From NCBI RefSeq assembly GCF_030646925.1, contig NZ_JAUSKL010000058.1, forward strand, positions 1-64,000: a DNA stretch of 64,000 nt, read 5' to 3'. Below are positions 1 through 8,779 of this stretch, piece by piece. Under the pieces are notes generated by a model. The model ran no database searches and was not told the DNA's origin. It was given only the letters and a program-made list of their open reading frames with translations. Both the position numbers and the translations under genes were made by a program. How positions within the stretch are numbered: position 1 is the first letter of the stretch; the number at the start of each line of letters is the position of its first letter. Origin of the DNA: Candidatus Binatus sp. GTDB lineage: Bacteria > Desulfobacterota > Binatia > Binatales > Binataceae.

Positions 1-734
1 TCGAGCTTCAACGGCTCGCCGAGGCGCGGACTCACCGTCAGCTCGAGCGGCGTCGCGCGCGCCGCCGCCCGCTCATGCTCGCGGAGTCGCGCGATCGTTG
101 TGCGCATCTCCGCGATACTCTCGGCGATCCCGTACCAGCCGTCGCCGATATTCGCGGCCCGCTTGAGCGACGGCTCGGTATGACCGCCGAGCACGATCGG
201 CGGATGAGGTTTCTGGACCGGCTTTGGCATGAACCTGATCCCTTCCACGCTAATCGTTTTGCCGTGATAGACCGGATCTTCTTTGGTCCACAGTTCCTTC
301 ATCAGCGCGACGTACTCGCGCGTGCGCAGCGCCCGATCCTTGAAGTTCATCCCGACCGTCTCGAACTCTTCCTCGAGCCAGCCGATTCCGATTCCAAAGA
401 TAAACCGCCCGCCGGAAAGTACGTCGAGACTCGCGACCGCCTTGGCGGTGGCGAATGCGTTGCGAATCGGCAGCACGTAGATTCCGGTCGCGAGCCGCAC
501 CCGCGTCGTGATACCGGCGACGTACGCCAGCGCCAGCATCGGATCGTGCAGCGGAGTCTCCGGCGGCGCGGGCATCCGTCCGCTCGAGGCATACGGATAC
601 GGCGACCGATACTTGACCGGCAGCACGATATGCTCGGGAATCCACAGCGATTCGAAATTCAGCTCTTCGGCCTTGCGCGCAATCGCGGCGAGACTGGCCG
701 GCGCCGTCTGGAACAGAAATGTCGCGAATTTCAT
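1..734 (-). CDS. LLM-class flavin-dependent oxidoreductase (3' end outside window)
   Basis: The frame is open from the left edge to an ATG at 734, so about 244 N-terminal residues are present and the C-terminus is missing. It begins MKFATFLFQTAP and shows the luciferase-like TIM-barrel pattern: FESLWIPEH at 27-35, the strand ending RLATG near 80-84, LDVLSGGR at 103-110 and GIGIGWLEEE at 114-123. Members transfer hydride with F420 or FMN; the sequence does not show which cofactor or substrate applies here. A second LLM gene lies at 42788-43870. I can support the family, not the reaction. Confidence 0.88.
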   Translation of the reverse strand, partial: MKFATFLFQTAPASLAAIARKAEELNFESLWIPEHIVLPVKYRSPYPYASSGRMPAPPETPLHDPMLALAYVAGITTRVRLATGIYVLPIRNAFATAKAVASLDVLSGGRFIFGIGIGWLEEEFETVGMNFKDRALRTREYVALMKELWTKEDPVYHGKTISVEGIRFMPKPVQKPHPPIVLGGHTEPSLKRAANIGDGWYGIAESIAEMRTTIARLREHERAAARATPLELTVSPRLGEPLKL

Positions 735-815
735 TTCATCTCACGCTCGATAAGGTTGTGCGAATGCAAATGACTAACGCCTGATGGCAATCCGAGAATG
801 TCGGTTGAGCCGGAC

Positions 816-1037
816 TCAGCTCACCGCATCACCCTCGAGCCGGAATCCGATTCGCACTTCGACCTGAAAATCGATTTCGCCGCCCTTACCCACCGCGCCG
901 CGAACCTGCCCGACCTCGAACCAATCGATATTGCGCAGCGTCTGCCTGGCCTTGGCGATCGCGTTGCGCACCGCCTCGTGGATGCTCTTGTCTGAAACGC
1001 CGACCACTTCAATGATCTTGTACGTCTTGTCGGGCAT
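816..1037 (-). CDS. Dodecin (flavin-binding storage protein)
   Basis: This 73-residue protein has the full dodecin pattern: a YKIIEVVGVS opening strand, a helix with SIHEAVRNAIAKA, the conserved Trp at 39 in IDWFEV, and the closing QVEVRIGFRL strand. Dodecins form 12-subunit shells that stack flavins against this Trp, buffering free riboflavin or FMN in the cytoplasm. The ATG at 1037 has a GAGGAG ribosome site six bases upstream. It is downstream of selA on the same strand with a 75-base gap and may be cotranscribed. Confidence 0.9.
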   Translation of the reverse strand: MPDKTYKIIEVVGVSDKSIHEAVRNAIAKARQTLRNIDWFEVGQVRGAVGKGGEIDFQVEVRIGFRLEGDAVS

Positions 1038-1112
1038 GACGTTCTCCTCGGCGCGAATCGCTTCGCGCAGTTGCCGGGGACCCGGACGCCGGGCCGCCGC
1101 TTGAAATGGAGC

Positions 1113-2534
1113 CTAGACCGAATCGTACAATACGGCGAAAACGGCCGGATCTTCCACCGTCCGCAAATCGAGCAAAAACGCGTCCTCGGCGATGCGCCCG
1201 ATTATTCTCGCGCGGCGAAACATCGCGGCGATCGAATCCGCGCTTCGCTCGCGATGAGTCACGCTGAGCGCGACGCTTGGCAGTTCCTCTTCCGGCATCG
1301 CACCCGAGCCCACCGCCGACTTCGATTCGACGATCGCAATTGTGAACTCGGCGCCGAGGCGCTCGGCCAGAATTTCACGCGCGCGCGGCGCGATTGCGCG
1401 AATCTCGCCGATACTGCGGCCGAGAAATTTCAGGGTTGGGAGTTCCGAGCTGAGATTCTCCGCGCGCAAATAAAGCCGCAACGTCGCCGACAGCGCGGCG
1501 AGCGTCAGCTTGTCGCATCTCAGCGCCCGCTTCAGCGGATTGCGTTTGATTCGATCGATCAGCGCGCGCTTGCCGACGATCACGCCGGCTTGCGGTCCGC
1601 CGAGCAGCTTGTCGCCCGAAAACGTGACGACGCCGGCGCCGGTCGTGACCCGTTCGCTGACAATCGGCTCGCGCGGCAGGCCGAACTCGCTCAAATCGAT
1701 CAGCGCGCCCGAGCCGAGATCCTCCATCACCTCGATTCCGCGCTCGCGCCCAATCTCGACCAGTTGCGCGAGCGTCACGTCGCTGGTGAACCCGACCACG
1801 CGATAGTTCGACGGATGAACCTTGAGTAGCAAGGCGGTGTCGGCGCCGATCGCGTCGGCGAAGTCGCTCGGATGAGTCCGGTTGGTGGTGCCGACTTCCT
1901 TAAGCCGCGCGCCGCTTTTCACCATCACGTCGGGCAATCGAAACGACCCGCCGATTTCGATCAGCTCGCCGCGCGAAACGATTACTTCGCGCCCTTCCGC
2001 GAGCGAGTTCAGCGCGAGCACGACTGCGGCCGCGTTGTTGTTCACGATCGTAGCGGCTTCCGCACCGGTCAGCGCGCACAATTCATCCTCGACCAGCGAA
2101 TCGCGATCGCCGCGTCCACCGGTTTCGAGATCGTACTCGAGGTTAACCGCCGAGCGCGCCGCTTCCGCGATCGCATCGATCGCCGTCTCGGCCAGGATCG
2201 CGCGGCCGAGATTGGTGTGGAGTATTACTCCGGTGGCGTTCACCACTGGCCGCAAAGACGGGAGATCCGCGGCGATCGAAGTCTCAACTGCCGCCGCGAC
2301 TGCTTCGATAATCGCGCCGCGATCGCTGCCGGTATTCGCAGTGCCGCCAAGCATTGCGCTGCGCATCTCAGAGAGCGCGCGATTCACCATCAGTTTCACG
2401 TACTCGCGCTTGAGTCCCGCGAGTGCCGGCCGCGCCGCCGCCGCACGAAGGCATTCGTCGATCGAAGGCAGCGCGCGCAGCGACACGCTGACGTCGTTCG
2501 ATCTCTCCGCTGCTCGCTTGCGCTTCTGATTCAC
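1113..2534 (-). CDS. selA: L-seryl-tRNA(Sec) selenium transferase
   Basis: SelA converts seryl-tRNA(Sec) to selenocysteinyl-tRNA(Sec) using selenophosphate and PLP. Visible family features are the N-terminal LPSIDECL segment, NATGVILHTNLGRA, the NNNAAAVVLAL block, and the PLP lysine in SGDKLLGGPQAG (about residue 309). The frame continues upstream to 2705, but that part reads through an intergenic repeat (2602-2645) and is not SelA-like, so I use the GTG at 2534; GTG at 2486 is the alternative. No selB, selD or selC is visible nearby and I found no obvious selenoprotein here. Family call firm, start uncertain. Confidence 0.93.
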   Translation of the reverse strand: MNQKRKRAAERSNDVSVSLRALPSIDECLRAAAARPALAGLKREYVKLMVNRALSEMRSAMLGGTANTGSDRGAIIEAVAAAVETSIAADLPSLRPVVNATGVILHTNLGRAILAETAIDAIAEAARSAVNLEYDLETGGRGDRDSLVEDELCALTGAEAATIVNNNAAAVVLALNSLAEGREVIVSRGELIEIGGSFRLPDVMVKSGARLKEVGTTNRTHPSDFADAIGADTALLLKVHPSNYRVVGFTSDVTLAQLVEIGRERGIEVMEDLGSGALIDLSEFGLPREPIVSERVTTGAGVVTFSGDKLLGGPQAGVIVGKRALIDRIKRNPLKRALRCDKLTLAALSATLRLYLRAENLSSELPTLKFLGRSIGEIRAIAPRAREILAERLGAEFTIAIVESKSAVGSGAMPEEELPSVALSVTHRERSADSIAAMFRRARIIGRIAEDAFLLDLRTVEDPAVFAVLYDSV

Positions 2535-2601
2535 GGCAACGCGATTATCGGAGAGCGTCCCGCGCCCGCGCAAGAGCGTAACCGGCGAGGTAATAGGAAA
2601 A

Positions 2602-2645
2602 GGATCCGGGATTCTTCGGCTGCGCAACCTTCGCCTGAGAATGAC
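2602..2645. repeat. Dispersed intergenic repeat, copy 1
   Basis: The segment has the layout GGATTCTTCGGCTGCGCAAC followed by CTTCGCCTGAGAATGAC. Read on the other strand it matches the theme of the copies at 12667, 32096 and 60470: GTCAT...GAG...GAAGG...GC. It lies in front of selA and explains why the selA frame appears to extend upstream. Confidence 0.5.
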
Positions 2646-2730
2646 AAAAATGGGGAAAGCACTCAGTACGAAAAGTTCACAGGCCCTCAAGATGATGAGG
2701 ATCAATATCGTGCGCGGTGCAGTGACGCGC

Positions 2731-2840
2731 GATCCGGCACCCTCACCTACCTCGTCGCTTGAGAGCGACTCGGCCTCCTCTCCCGTAACATAACGGGCGA
2801 GGGAAAGAGCGGCAGCCTCCGCTCATGATGACGGGAGCAG
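2731..2840. repeat. Two-copy intergenic repeat (copy A) with adjoining hairpin repeat
   Basis: Bases 2731-2752 and 2765-2813 match 51775-51796 and 51852-51900 almost base for base. The shared blocks begin GATCCGGCACCCTCACCTA and GCGACTCGGCCTCCTCTCC. The second block contains the inverted repeat CCCGT...ACGGG. Bases 2811-2840 then resemble the CTCCGCTC...GATGACGG hairpin repeat at 32096-32137. This is the gap upstream of selA. Confidence 0.65.
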
Positions 2841-2858
2841 CGAGAGATCAATTCACTT

Positions 2859-3086
2859 TTGAGTCTGGCGCAGGTAGTGGCGATGGGCCTTGGCGCGATT
2901 GCCTCACGATTGCATCGAGCACCAACGCCGCGTGCGGTTTTTGCTCTCGTCGAGAAGGAGCCAGAGGCATCGTACATCGCTTCGAACGCGGGACCGTCCT
3001 TCGGCAACTCGAGCCACGATCTCAAGGAATTCTGGCCGGCTGAGAGCTATGCGCGGCTGCTTCGCAACATCGCGGAGCGGACTTGA
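2859..3086 (+). other. Unassigned small open frame between selA and the MFS gene
   Basis: In the roughly 600-base gap 2535-3132, after the repeats, one plus-strand frame from a TTG at 2859 encodes 75 residues. Its second half (KEPEASYIASN, then FGNSSHDLKEFW) has balanced composition unlike the arginine-rich shadow frames around it. I do not recognise the family, and there is no clear ribosome site. It could be the C-terminal remnant of a lost gene. The rest of the gap holds only repeats. Confidence 0.2.
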
Positions 3087-3132
3087 TCGACGCGTCCGCC
3101 GACGCCGCGCTGAATAAAATGCTGCGGCGCGC

Positions 3133-4455
3133 TCAGGCGTTGGCCAACTCGGGTTCTTCCTGCGCGCTTGCGATCAGTTTCAGTTTCGTGAGCAGCAGGA
3201 ATCCGCAGAGGAGCGAAAATATCGCGCAGAAATAAACTGCGGAGCGCGGATTGAAATGCTCGCCGATGAATCCGACCGCGAGGCTGCCCACCGGCGCCGT
3301 GCCGATAAACGACAGCGTGTAGATACTCATCACGCGGCCGCGCAGTTCGTCCGACACGAATAGTTGCAAGAGCGTGTTGGTCGTCACCATGTGATTCATC
3401 AGGCCGGCGCCGATGAACATCTGCGCGATCAGCGAGAGCGCCATCCAGCGCGAAAAACCGAACGCGGCGACTGAGATCGCCATGCAGAAAATTCCGAACA
3501 CCAGGTTTTGCCGCAGAGCTTTTGGCGCACTCGAGCGCGAATTCATGACGACCGCGCTGGCGACCGCGCCGAGGCCTTGCGCTGCCATCAGAAAGCCGTA
3601 GCCGCGAACGCCGCTATGCAGCAGGTCGCGCGCGAACATCGGGATCAGCACGGTGTATTGCATCCCGAATCCCATGTTGATCGCGACCAGGATGAGCAGC
3701 CAGAGCGTCGGGCGATGACGCCAAACATAGCTGAGCCCGAGCCGCACCTGGCGCATCATCGTTGCGCCGAACTGGCGGCGTTCGCGGCGCGGCAAATCCA
3801 TCTGCAACAGGCTCCAAATCACCGCGATGAATGACAGTCCGTTCAGGAAAAAGCATCCGGTGACGCCGATCACTGCGATCGACAGTCCCGCGACGGCGGG
3901 ACCGACCATCCGCGCGCCGTTGAAGATCATCGAGTTAATCGCGATCGCGTTCGGCAGGTCCTCGCGCCCGACCATCTCGACCACGAACGCCTGCCGTCCG
4001 GGCATATCGAATGAACTAACCAGTCCATTCAGCGCCGCCAGAATGATGACGTACTCGACTCGCGCCGCGCCCGCCCACGTGAGCCCCGCCAAGATGAATG
4101 CGCTGATCATCAATAGGACCTGCGCGCCGATTATCAGGCGGCGGCGATCCACGTGATCGACCACGACGCCCGCGAACAGCGCAACAAGCACGATCGGCAT
4201 GTAGCTCGCGAAGGAGACGACGCCGAGCATCAGCGACGAGTTGGTGAGTTTCAGGACGAGCCACGCTTGCGCGACGGACTGCATCCAGGTGCCAATCAGC
4301 GAGATTAGTTGCCCGCCGAAAAACAGCCTGAAGTTCCGATGACGCAGCGAGCGGAACGCGGTCAGCCGGCCAGTCCATCCGCGATCGGATAGATCGCTGG
4401 CAGCTTCGTCGGCCTCGGCGGCCTCAATCTCCGGCACGGTGTCGATTGCGATCAC
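3133..4455 (-). CDS. MFS transporter (MFS_3/EntS-like exporter)
   Basis: About 440 residues with 10-12 hydrophobic segments. It has the N-terminal family pattern RHRNFRLFFGGQLIS followed by GTWMQSVAQAWLVL, and the loop motif VVVDHVDRRRLI between helices 2 and 3. The branch covers EntS-like exporters of siderophores, drugs or other small molecules; substrate unknown. The frame stays open upstream to 4566 but would then overlap the divergent GH36 gene, so I use the GTG at 4455, where a GAGGA lies directly upstream. About 90 bases separate it from the divergent start at 4547. Confidence 0.85.
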   Translation of the reverse strand: MIAIDTVPEIEAAEADEAASDLSDRGWTGRLTAFRSLRHRNFRLFFGGQLISLIGTWMQSVAQAWLVLKLTNSSLMLGVVSFASYMPIVLVALFAGVVVDHVDRRRLIIGAQVLLMISAFILAGLTWAGAARVEYVIILAALNGLVSSFDMPGRQAFVVEMVGREDLPNAIAINSMIFNGARMVGPAVAGLSIAVIGVTGCFFLNGLSFIAVIWSLLQMDLPRRERRQFGATMMRQVRLGLSYVWRHRPTLWLLILVAINMGFGMQYTVLIPMFARDLLHSGVRGYGFLMAAQGLGAVASAVVMNSRSSAPKALRQNLVFGIFCMAISVAAFGFSRWMALSLIAQMFIGAGLMNHMVTTNTLLQLFVSDELRGRVMSIYTLSFIGTAPVGSLAVGFIGEHFNPRSAVYFCAIFSLLCGFLLLTKLKLIASAQEEPELANA

Positions 4456-4546
4456 TCCTCGATGTTGGAACTTTTGTAGTTTGCCAGAGCCGATGCGTTC
4501 AATCGAGTAGTTGCCGCCGCAACCGGTCTTTGCAACGCTGGACGCG

Positions 4547-6445
4547 ATGGCCGTCGAACGCATCAAGCTGAACTATGTCGATGCCGACGGGTCTGCTCGC
4601 ACGCACGCTCTCGCGGTGCCTGCCGGCCAGCGCGAATTTTCAACCGCGCTCGATTGGATTGAGATCTCTGCACGCATCGAACATGCGTTAGGCGGAGCGA
4701 TCGTTCGCGCGTCGGTCGCGAATCACGGCGACCAACCGATTCGGCTGGTCAATGTGGTGATCGAGGTTGCGACTGGATTTGAGCGGAATTCGCCCGCGCG
4801 ATTCTTCAAGCACGGCTATCAATCGTGGAGCGGCTCCGGCGCAGTTGAAGTGAGCGGCTCTCGAACGCATCGGCGCGACGCGTCGAGCCACATCGCGCGC
4901 GTCAATCATCAGAGCGAGGCGGTGCGACCGCCGGAATTTCCCGAGGCTCACACTTCGGAGCTATTCACGATTGTCGAGAGCGCGAATTCGTCGCGGCGCG
5001 TGATGGTGGGATTCATTGGCGCCGCGACCGCGCTCACGACGATCACGGTTTCCTCACCGGATGTGGCAATCGCTCGCGCAATCCTGGATGGCGTCGCACT
5101 CCGGCCGCATTCTCATCGCGAGATCGAGCCGCTCATCATCGTCGAGAGTTCTGAATCGGCATCGCGTCTGGCGGCGCGATGGGCCGATGCGATCGGACGC
5201 CGGATGGATGCGCGAATCACGGCGCCGCATCAGCGTGGATGGTGTTCCTGGTACCACTATTTTCACGGCATCACCGAAGATGCGTTGCGCGCGAATCTCA
5301 AATCGCTCGAATCGATGCGCGCGGATTTTCCGATCGACATAGTTCAGCTCGACGACGGCTTTCAGTCAGCGCTCGGCGATTGGGATACGACCAACAGCAA
5401 GTTTCCGAGCGGGCTCAAAAAAATCGCGGCGGAAATTCACGCGGCAGGATTTAGACCCGGCATCTGGACCGCGCCGTTTCTCGCCGCGCGCGATTCGCGC
5501 GTGATGAAGCAGCATCCCGATTGGTTCATCGTTCACGAAACGACCGGCGAGCCGATGCGCGCGGGATACAATCCGAACTGGACGACGAGCGACGACGCGT
5601 ATGCGTACGCGCTCGACCCGAGCAATCCGGCGTTTTGCGCGCATCTGGAACGCGTGTTCGCAAAGCTTACGCGCGACTTCGGTTACTCATATCTGAAGCT
5701 CGATTTTCTCTACGCCGCCGCAGCCGACGGCCGCCGCCACGATCAGGATCTCACGCGCGGCGAAACCTTGAGACGCGGTCTCGAGGCGATTCGCGCCGGC
5801 GCCGGCGACGACGCACTCATCCTCGGATGCGGCTGTCCGCTGGGGCAGGCAATCGGCATTGTCGATGGGATGCGCGTCGGCCCCGACGTGTCGCCATTCT
5901 GGGGTTCGACGGCGAGCGGCGCGGGCGATCCATCGACGGTGTATGCGCTCGACGCGATCATCGCGCGCAGCTTCATGCATCGAAAACTCTGGCTCAACGA
6001 TCCCGATTGCCTGATGCTGCGTGCGCGCGAGACCAAACTCACCGCGGACGAACGCGCGGCGCTGTGCGCGATGATCGCGGCGAGCGGCGGGATGCTGCTG
6101 ATCTCCGACGACATGGCGCTACTCGAAAGTGGGGCGGCGCAACTGTTTCGCACGGCCGCCGAAATCAGCCGCGAGATCGATTCCGACGCGGCGCGCGCGC
6201 CGGTACTCCCGCTCGACCTGATGTCCATCAGCGACGTGCGCGGCCTCATCAAGCGATTGCCGCACGGCGCGATCGCGATGCTGCTGAATCGCGGCGATTC
6301 GCCGGCGCAAGTGCGGATGTCGGATTTGAGGCTCGGCATCGACGACGCAATCGCGATCGATTTGTCGGGCGGTGAAAGCGCGGTGTTCGACGAAATCGAT
6401 CTGCCGCCGCACTCCGCGCGCATCATTCGCGCGACGCGTACCTGA
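4547..6445 (+). CDS. GH36 alpha-galactosidase
   Basis: The 632-residue protein is a clan GH-D glycosidase. It has GWCSWYHYFHGIT and DIVQLDDGFQ in the barrel, the nucleophile Asp386 in LKLDFLY, and a probable acid/base Asp447 in RVGPDVSPFW, after an N-terminal beta-sandwich. GH36 enzymes release alpha-linked galactose. No signal peptide is seen, so it should act on imported oligosaccharides. It converges on galK with a 15-base gap, which fits galactoside use. The ATG at 4547 has GGA upstream; a TTG at 4511 is less likely. Confidence 0.88.
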   Translation: MAVERIKLNYVDADGSARTHALAVPAGQREFSTALDWIEISARIEHALGGAIVRASVANHGDQPIRLVNVVIEVATGFERNSPARFFKHGYQSWSGSGAVEVSGSRTHRRDASSHIARVNHQSEAVRPPEFPEAHTSELFTIVESANSSRRVMVGFIGAATALTTITVSSPDVAIARAILDGVALRPHSHREIEPLIIVESSESASRLAARWADAIGRRMDARITAPHQRGWCSWYHYFHGITEDALRANLKSLESMRADFPIDIVQLDDGFQSALGDWDTTNSKFPSGLKKIAAEIHAAGFRPGIWTAPFLAARDSRVMKQHPDWFIVHETTGEPMRAGYNPNWTTSDDAYAYALDPSNPAFCAHLERVFAKLTRDFGYSYLKLDFLYAAAADGRRHDQDLTRGETLRRGLEAIRAGAGDDALILGCGCPLGQAIGIVDGMRVGPDVSPFWGSTASGAGDPSTVYALDAIIARSFMHRKLWLNDPDCLMLRARETKLTADERAALCAMIAASGGMLLISDDMALLESGAAQLFRTAAEISREIDSDAARAPVLPLDLMSISDVRGLIKRLPHGAIAMLLNRGDSPAQVRMSDLRLGIDDAIAIDLSGGESAVFDEIDLPPHSARIIRATRT

Positions 6446-6460
6446 GCGGTTTGTGAAATT

Positions 6461-7861
6461 TCAAGCAGCGGCGAGTTCGATCGTGCTCGCGCCGTCGCCG
6501 GCGTGGAGCACCGCGCACGATTCCTCAAATGGAAGGCTGTCGGCGAGATTCGCGTAGTATTCTTGTCTGAGCCTATCGACCACGCGAGCGGCGGTTGAAC
6601 TTTCGCACAGCGCCACGATTGAGCCGCCGAAGCCGGCGCCGGTGAGCCGCGCGCCTAACGCGCCGCCGCGTCGCGCGCATTCAACCAGGCGATCGAGTTG
6701 CGCGGTGCTGCACTCGAAATCCTCGGCGAGACTGCGATGCGACTCGTTCATCAGGTCGCCCATCTCGCGGAGCCGTCCGGACTTGAGCGCTTCGACCGCG
6801 AGCATCACGCGTTCGGTTTCGCTGAGCACGTGGCGGGTGCGGCGCAGGATTTCAAGCGGACGATTTGAATCGAGCGCAATTCGATTAGCTCCGACACCGA
6901 GCACGTCATTCTCGAGCGCCGAGCGCGATTCGTCGAGGATCGCCGCCGCTTCATTCAGATCGGCGCCGAGCCGCGCGGGCGCGTTCGATTCCAGCACTCG
7001 CAGCAGGTCGCGCGAATTCCAGCGCTCGAAGTTTCGAATCACGTCGCCGAGGATTCTGACGTTGTCGAGCTTCAGTGCTCGCCCGAGGATTCGCGCCGCG
7101 ATCGCGCATTCGACGACGCGCCGATTGTACTCGGCGCGAACCGTGCCGGATTTGTCGGCAATCTGCCGGCTGTCGGCGACGATGATCGCCGCGTCCGCGG
7201 GAATCGGCACTGGATAGACGCGCAACGGCTCGAACTCGATGAACGTCGCGTGATCGCGGCGGCCAAGAATCGAGGCCGCCTGGTCCATCCCGCCCGCGCG
7301 CGTGCCGACGTACCATTCGCTGCGCGCGACCATCGTGGCGGCGTCGATACCGTCGAGTTGAAGATTGTTGATCGCCATGAAGGCCATCGCGGCCGACACA
7401 GTCAATGCTGCCGACGACGAGAGCCCCGCCGCAGGCGGCACGCGCCCATCGACGAGCATCGTCGCACCGAGCATGCGATCGACGGCGTGCCCGCGCGTGG
7501 CAAAGTGATCGATCACGCCTTGCACGGCCGCCTTGACGTAGTTGGCCCAATCGCCGGTCGGATAGGGCTCGATATTTTTTGAGATTGGGAAGCGGCGCGA
7601 AGGCCACGCCGGATCGAGATTCGACAACGCGATTTCGCGATCAGAGTTCGCTGCGGCGACGACAATCGTCGAGCGATCGATCGCGATCGGCAGAACCGGC
7701 AGGCCGCTGTAATCGGTGTGCTCGCCGATCAGATTGACGCGGCCGGGCGCGCGCGCGGCAAAGATGCGCGAATCGGCGCCGACGATAGATCGCACGTGTT
7801 TCGCCAGCGTCGCGGCACGTTGCAACTCGCGATCGTTCCAGGCTTCGGCCGTCGAGTTCAT
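6461..7861 (-). CDS. galK: Galactokinase (GHMP kinase family)
   Basis: This GHMP kinase of 466 residues carries the galactokinase signature GRVNLIGEHTDYSG at 40-53, the phosphate loop PPAAGLSSSAAL, and the C-terminal GARLTGAGFGGS motif. It phosphorylates galactose, or a close hexose, at C1 with ATP. The start ATG at 7861 overlaps the upstream nucleotidyltransferase stop as ATGA, implying translational coupling. At 466 residues it is longer than the usual 380-400, with an N-terminal extension of about 30 residues. Together with the nucleotidyltransferase and the facing GH36 it suggests galactoside breakdown and activation. Confidence 0.9.
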   Translation of the reverse strand: MNSTAEAWNDRELQRAATLAKHVRSIVGADSRIFAARAPGRVNLIGEHTDYSGLPVLPIAIDRSTIVVAAANSDREIALSNLDPAWPSRRFPISKNIEPYPTGDWANYVKAAVQGVIDHFATRGHAVDRMLGATMLVDGRVPPAAGLSSSAALTVSAAMAFMAINNLQLDGIDAATMVARSEWYVGTRAGGMDQAASILGRRDHATFIEFEPLRVYPVPIPADAAIIVADSRQIADKSGTVRAEYNRRVVECAIAARILGRALKLDNVRILGDVIRNFERWNSRDLLRVLESNAPARLGADLNEAAAILDESRSALENDVLGVGANRIALDSNRPLEILRRTRHVLSETERVMLAVEALKSGRLREMGDLMNESHRSLAEDFECSTAQLDRLVECARRGGALGARLTGAGFGGSIVALCESSTAARVVDRLRQEYYANLADSLPFEESCAVLHAGDGASTIELAAA

Positions 7862-8631
7862 AAATTGCTCGACTGGCGCGTCGCGGCCTTCGGCTTGAAC
7901 CTCGTTCGCGCGATCGCAAGCTCCTGCGGCGTCCCGATATCGCTCCAGAAGCCGGGGGTATTGATCGCGCGCACGACGCGGCCGTCTTCGATCATCTGTG
8001 CGATCGCGCCCGGCAGTTCGAGTTCGCCGCGTGGCGACGGCGCAAGTCTGTCGATGTAATCGAAGATGATGCTTCCCGAGGCGAACAGGCCGGCGTTGTT
8101 CCAATTCGTTTGCGAAGTTCCGCGCGGCGGTTTCTCGACGAGTTTTTCGACGCGCATCGATTCGCTCAGATACACGGCGGCGCCGCGATATGGATCCTTG
8201 ACGCGATTCACCGCGAGCACCAGGTCGTATTCTTCGCTTCGGGCGCCGTCGAGGAAGCGCGGATAGTTGGCGGAGTCCATCAGGATGTCGCCCCAGCCGA
8301 ACACGAACCGCGCTTCTGTGCTGACCAGATCGCGTACGGCGAGCATCGCGCCGCCAGTGCCGTCGAGTTGCAGTTGTCGCACCGTCTCAATTTTCAGGCC
8401 GGGATTCTGACCGGTGCGCATCTTCGCCCAATCTTCGACTTGCGCGTGCAAATATCCCGTCACGACGATGAAGCGCGTCACCTCCGCGGTGGCGAGCGCA
8501 TCGACGATGCGCGAAATCAGCGGCGCGCCGGCGATATCGAGCATCGGCTTCGGTGAAGATGCGGTCAGATCGCCAAGGCGCGAGCCGCGGCCAGCCGCCA
8601 GCAGGATCGCGGTTGTGATCCGATTCGGCAT
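7858..8631 (-). CDS. Sugar-phosphate nucleotidyltransferase
   Basis: The 257-residue protein has the NTP_transferase fold: LLAAGRGSRLGDLT near the start, SPKPMLDIAG with the activating lysine, VFGWGDILMD as the metal-binding aspartate strand, VEKPPRG, and NNAGLFASG. It should join NTP and a hexose-1-phosphate into an NDP-sugar. Its gene overlaps galK by four bases, so the likely substrate is the kinase product, but that is inference. The ATG at 8631 gives MPNR; a TTG two codons upstream is also possible. Confidence 0.85.
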   Translation of the reverse strand: MPNRITTAILLAAGRGSRLGDLTASSPKPMLDIAGAPLISRIVDALATAEVTRFIVVTGYLHAQVEDWAKMRTGQNPGLKIETVRQLQLDGTGGAMLAVRDLVSTEARFVFGWGDILMDSANYPRFLDGARSEEYDLVLAVNRVKDPYRGAAVYLSESMRVEKLVEKPPRGTSQTNWNNAGLFASGSIIFDYIDRLAPSPRGELELPGAIAQMIEDGRVVRAINTPGFWSDIGTPQELAIARTRFKPKAATRQSSNL

Positions 8632-8779
8632 CGTCAAGAGCCTAGCACGATGGCTAAAATCAACGCTTCAGTTTCTGCGGGTGCTCCCTCGATGGAATTC
8701 GATTGCGTTTGGCGCGCAGTGTAAAATTGCCATACGATACGGTTCAGGTCGCAGAACCTTCTGACGAGCGAATCACATC

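Noticed and set aside
1113-2705. SelA start at the upstream end of the frame
   Set aside because: The first 57 codons read through an intergenic repeat and do not resemble SelA.
8638-8779. FMN riboswitch upstream of the RibBA-like gene
   Set aside because: None of the conserved FMN-aptamer segments is present.
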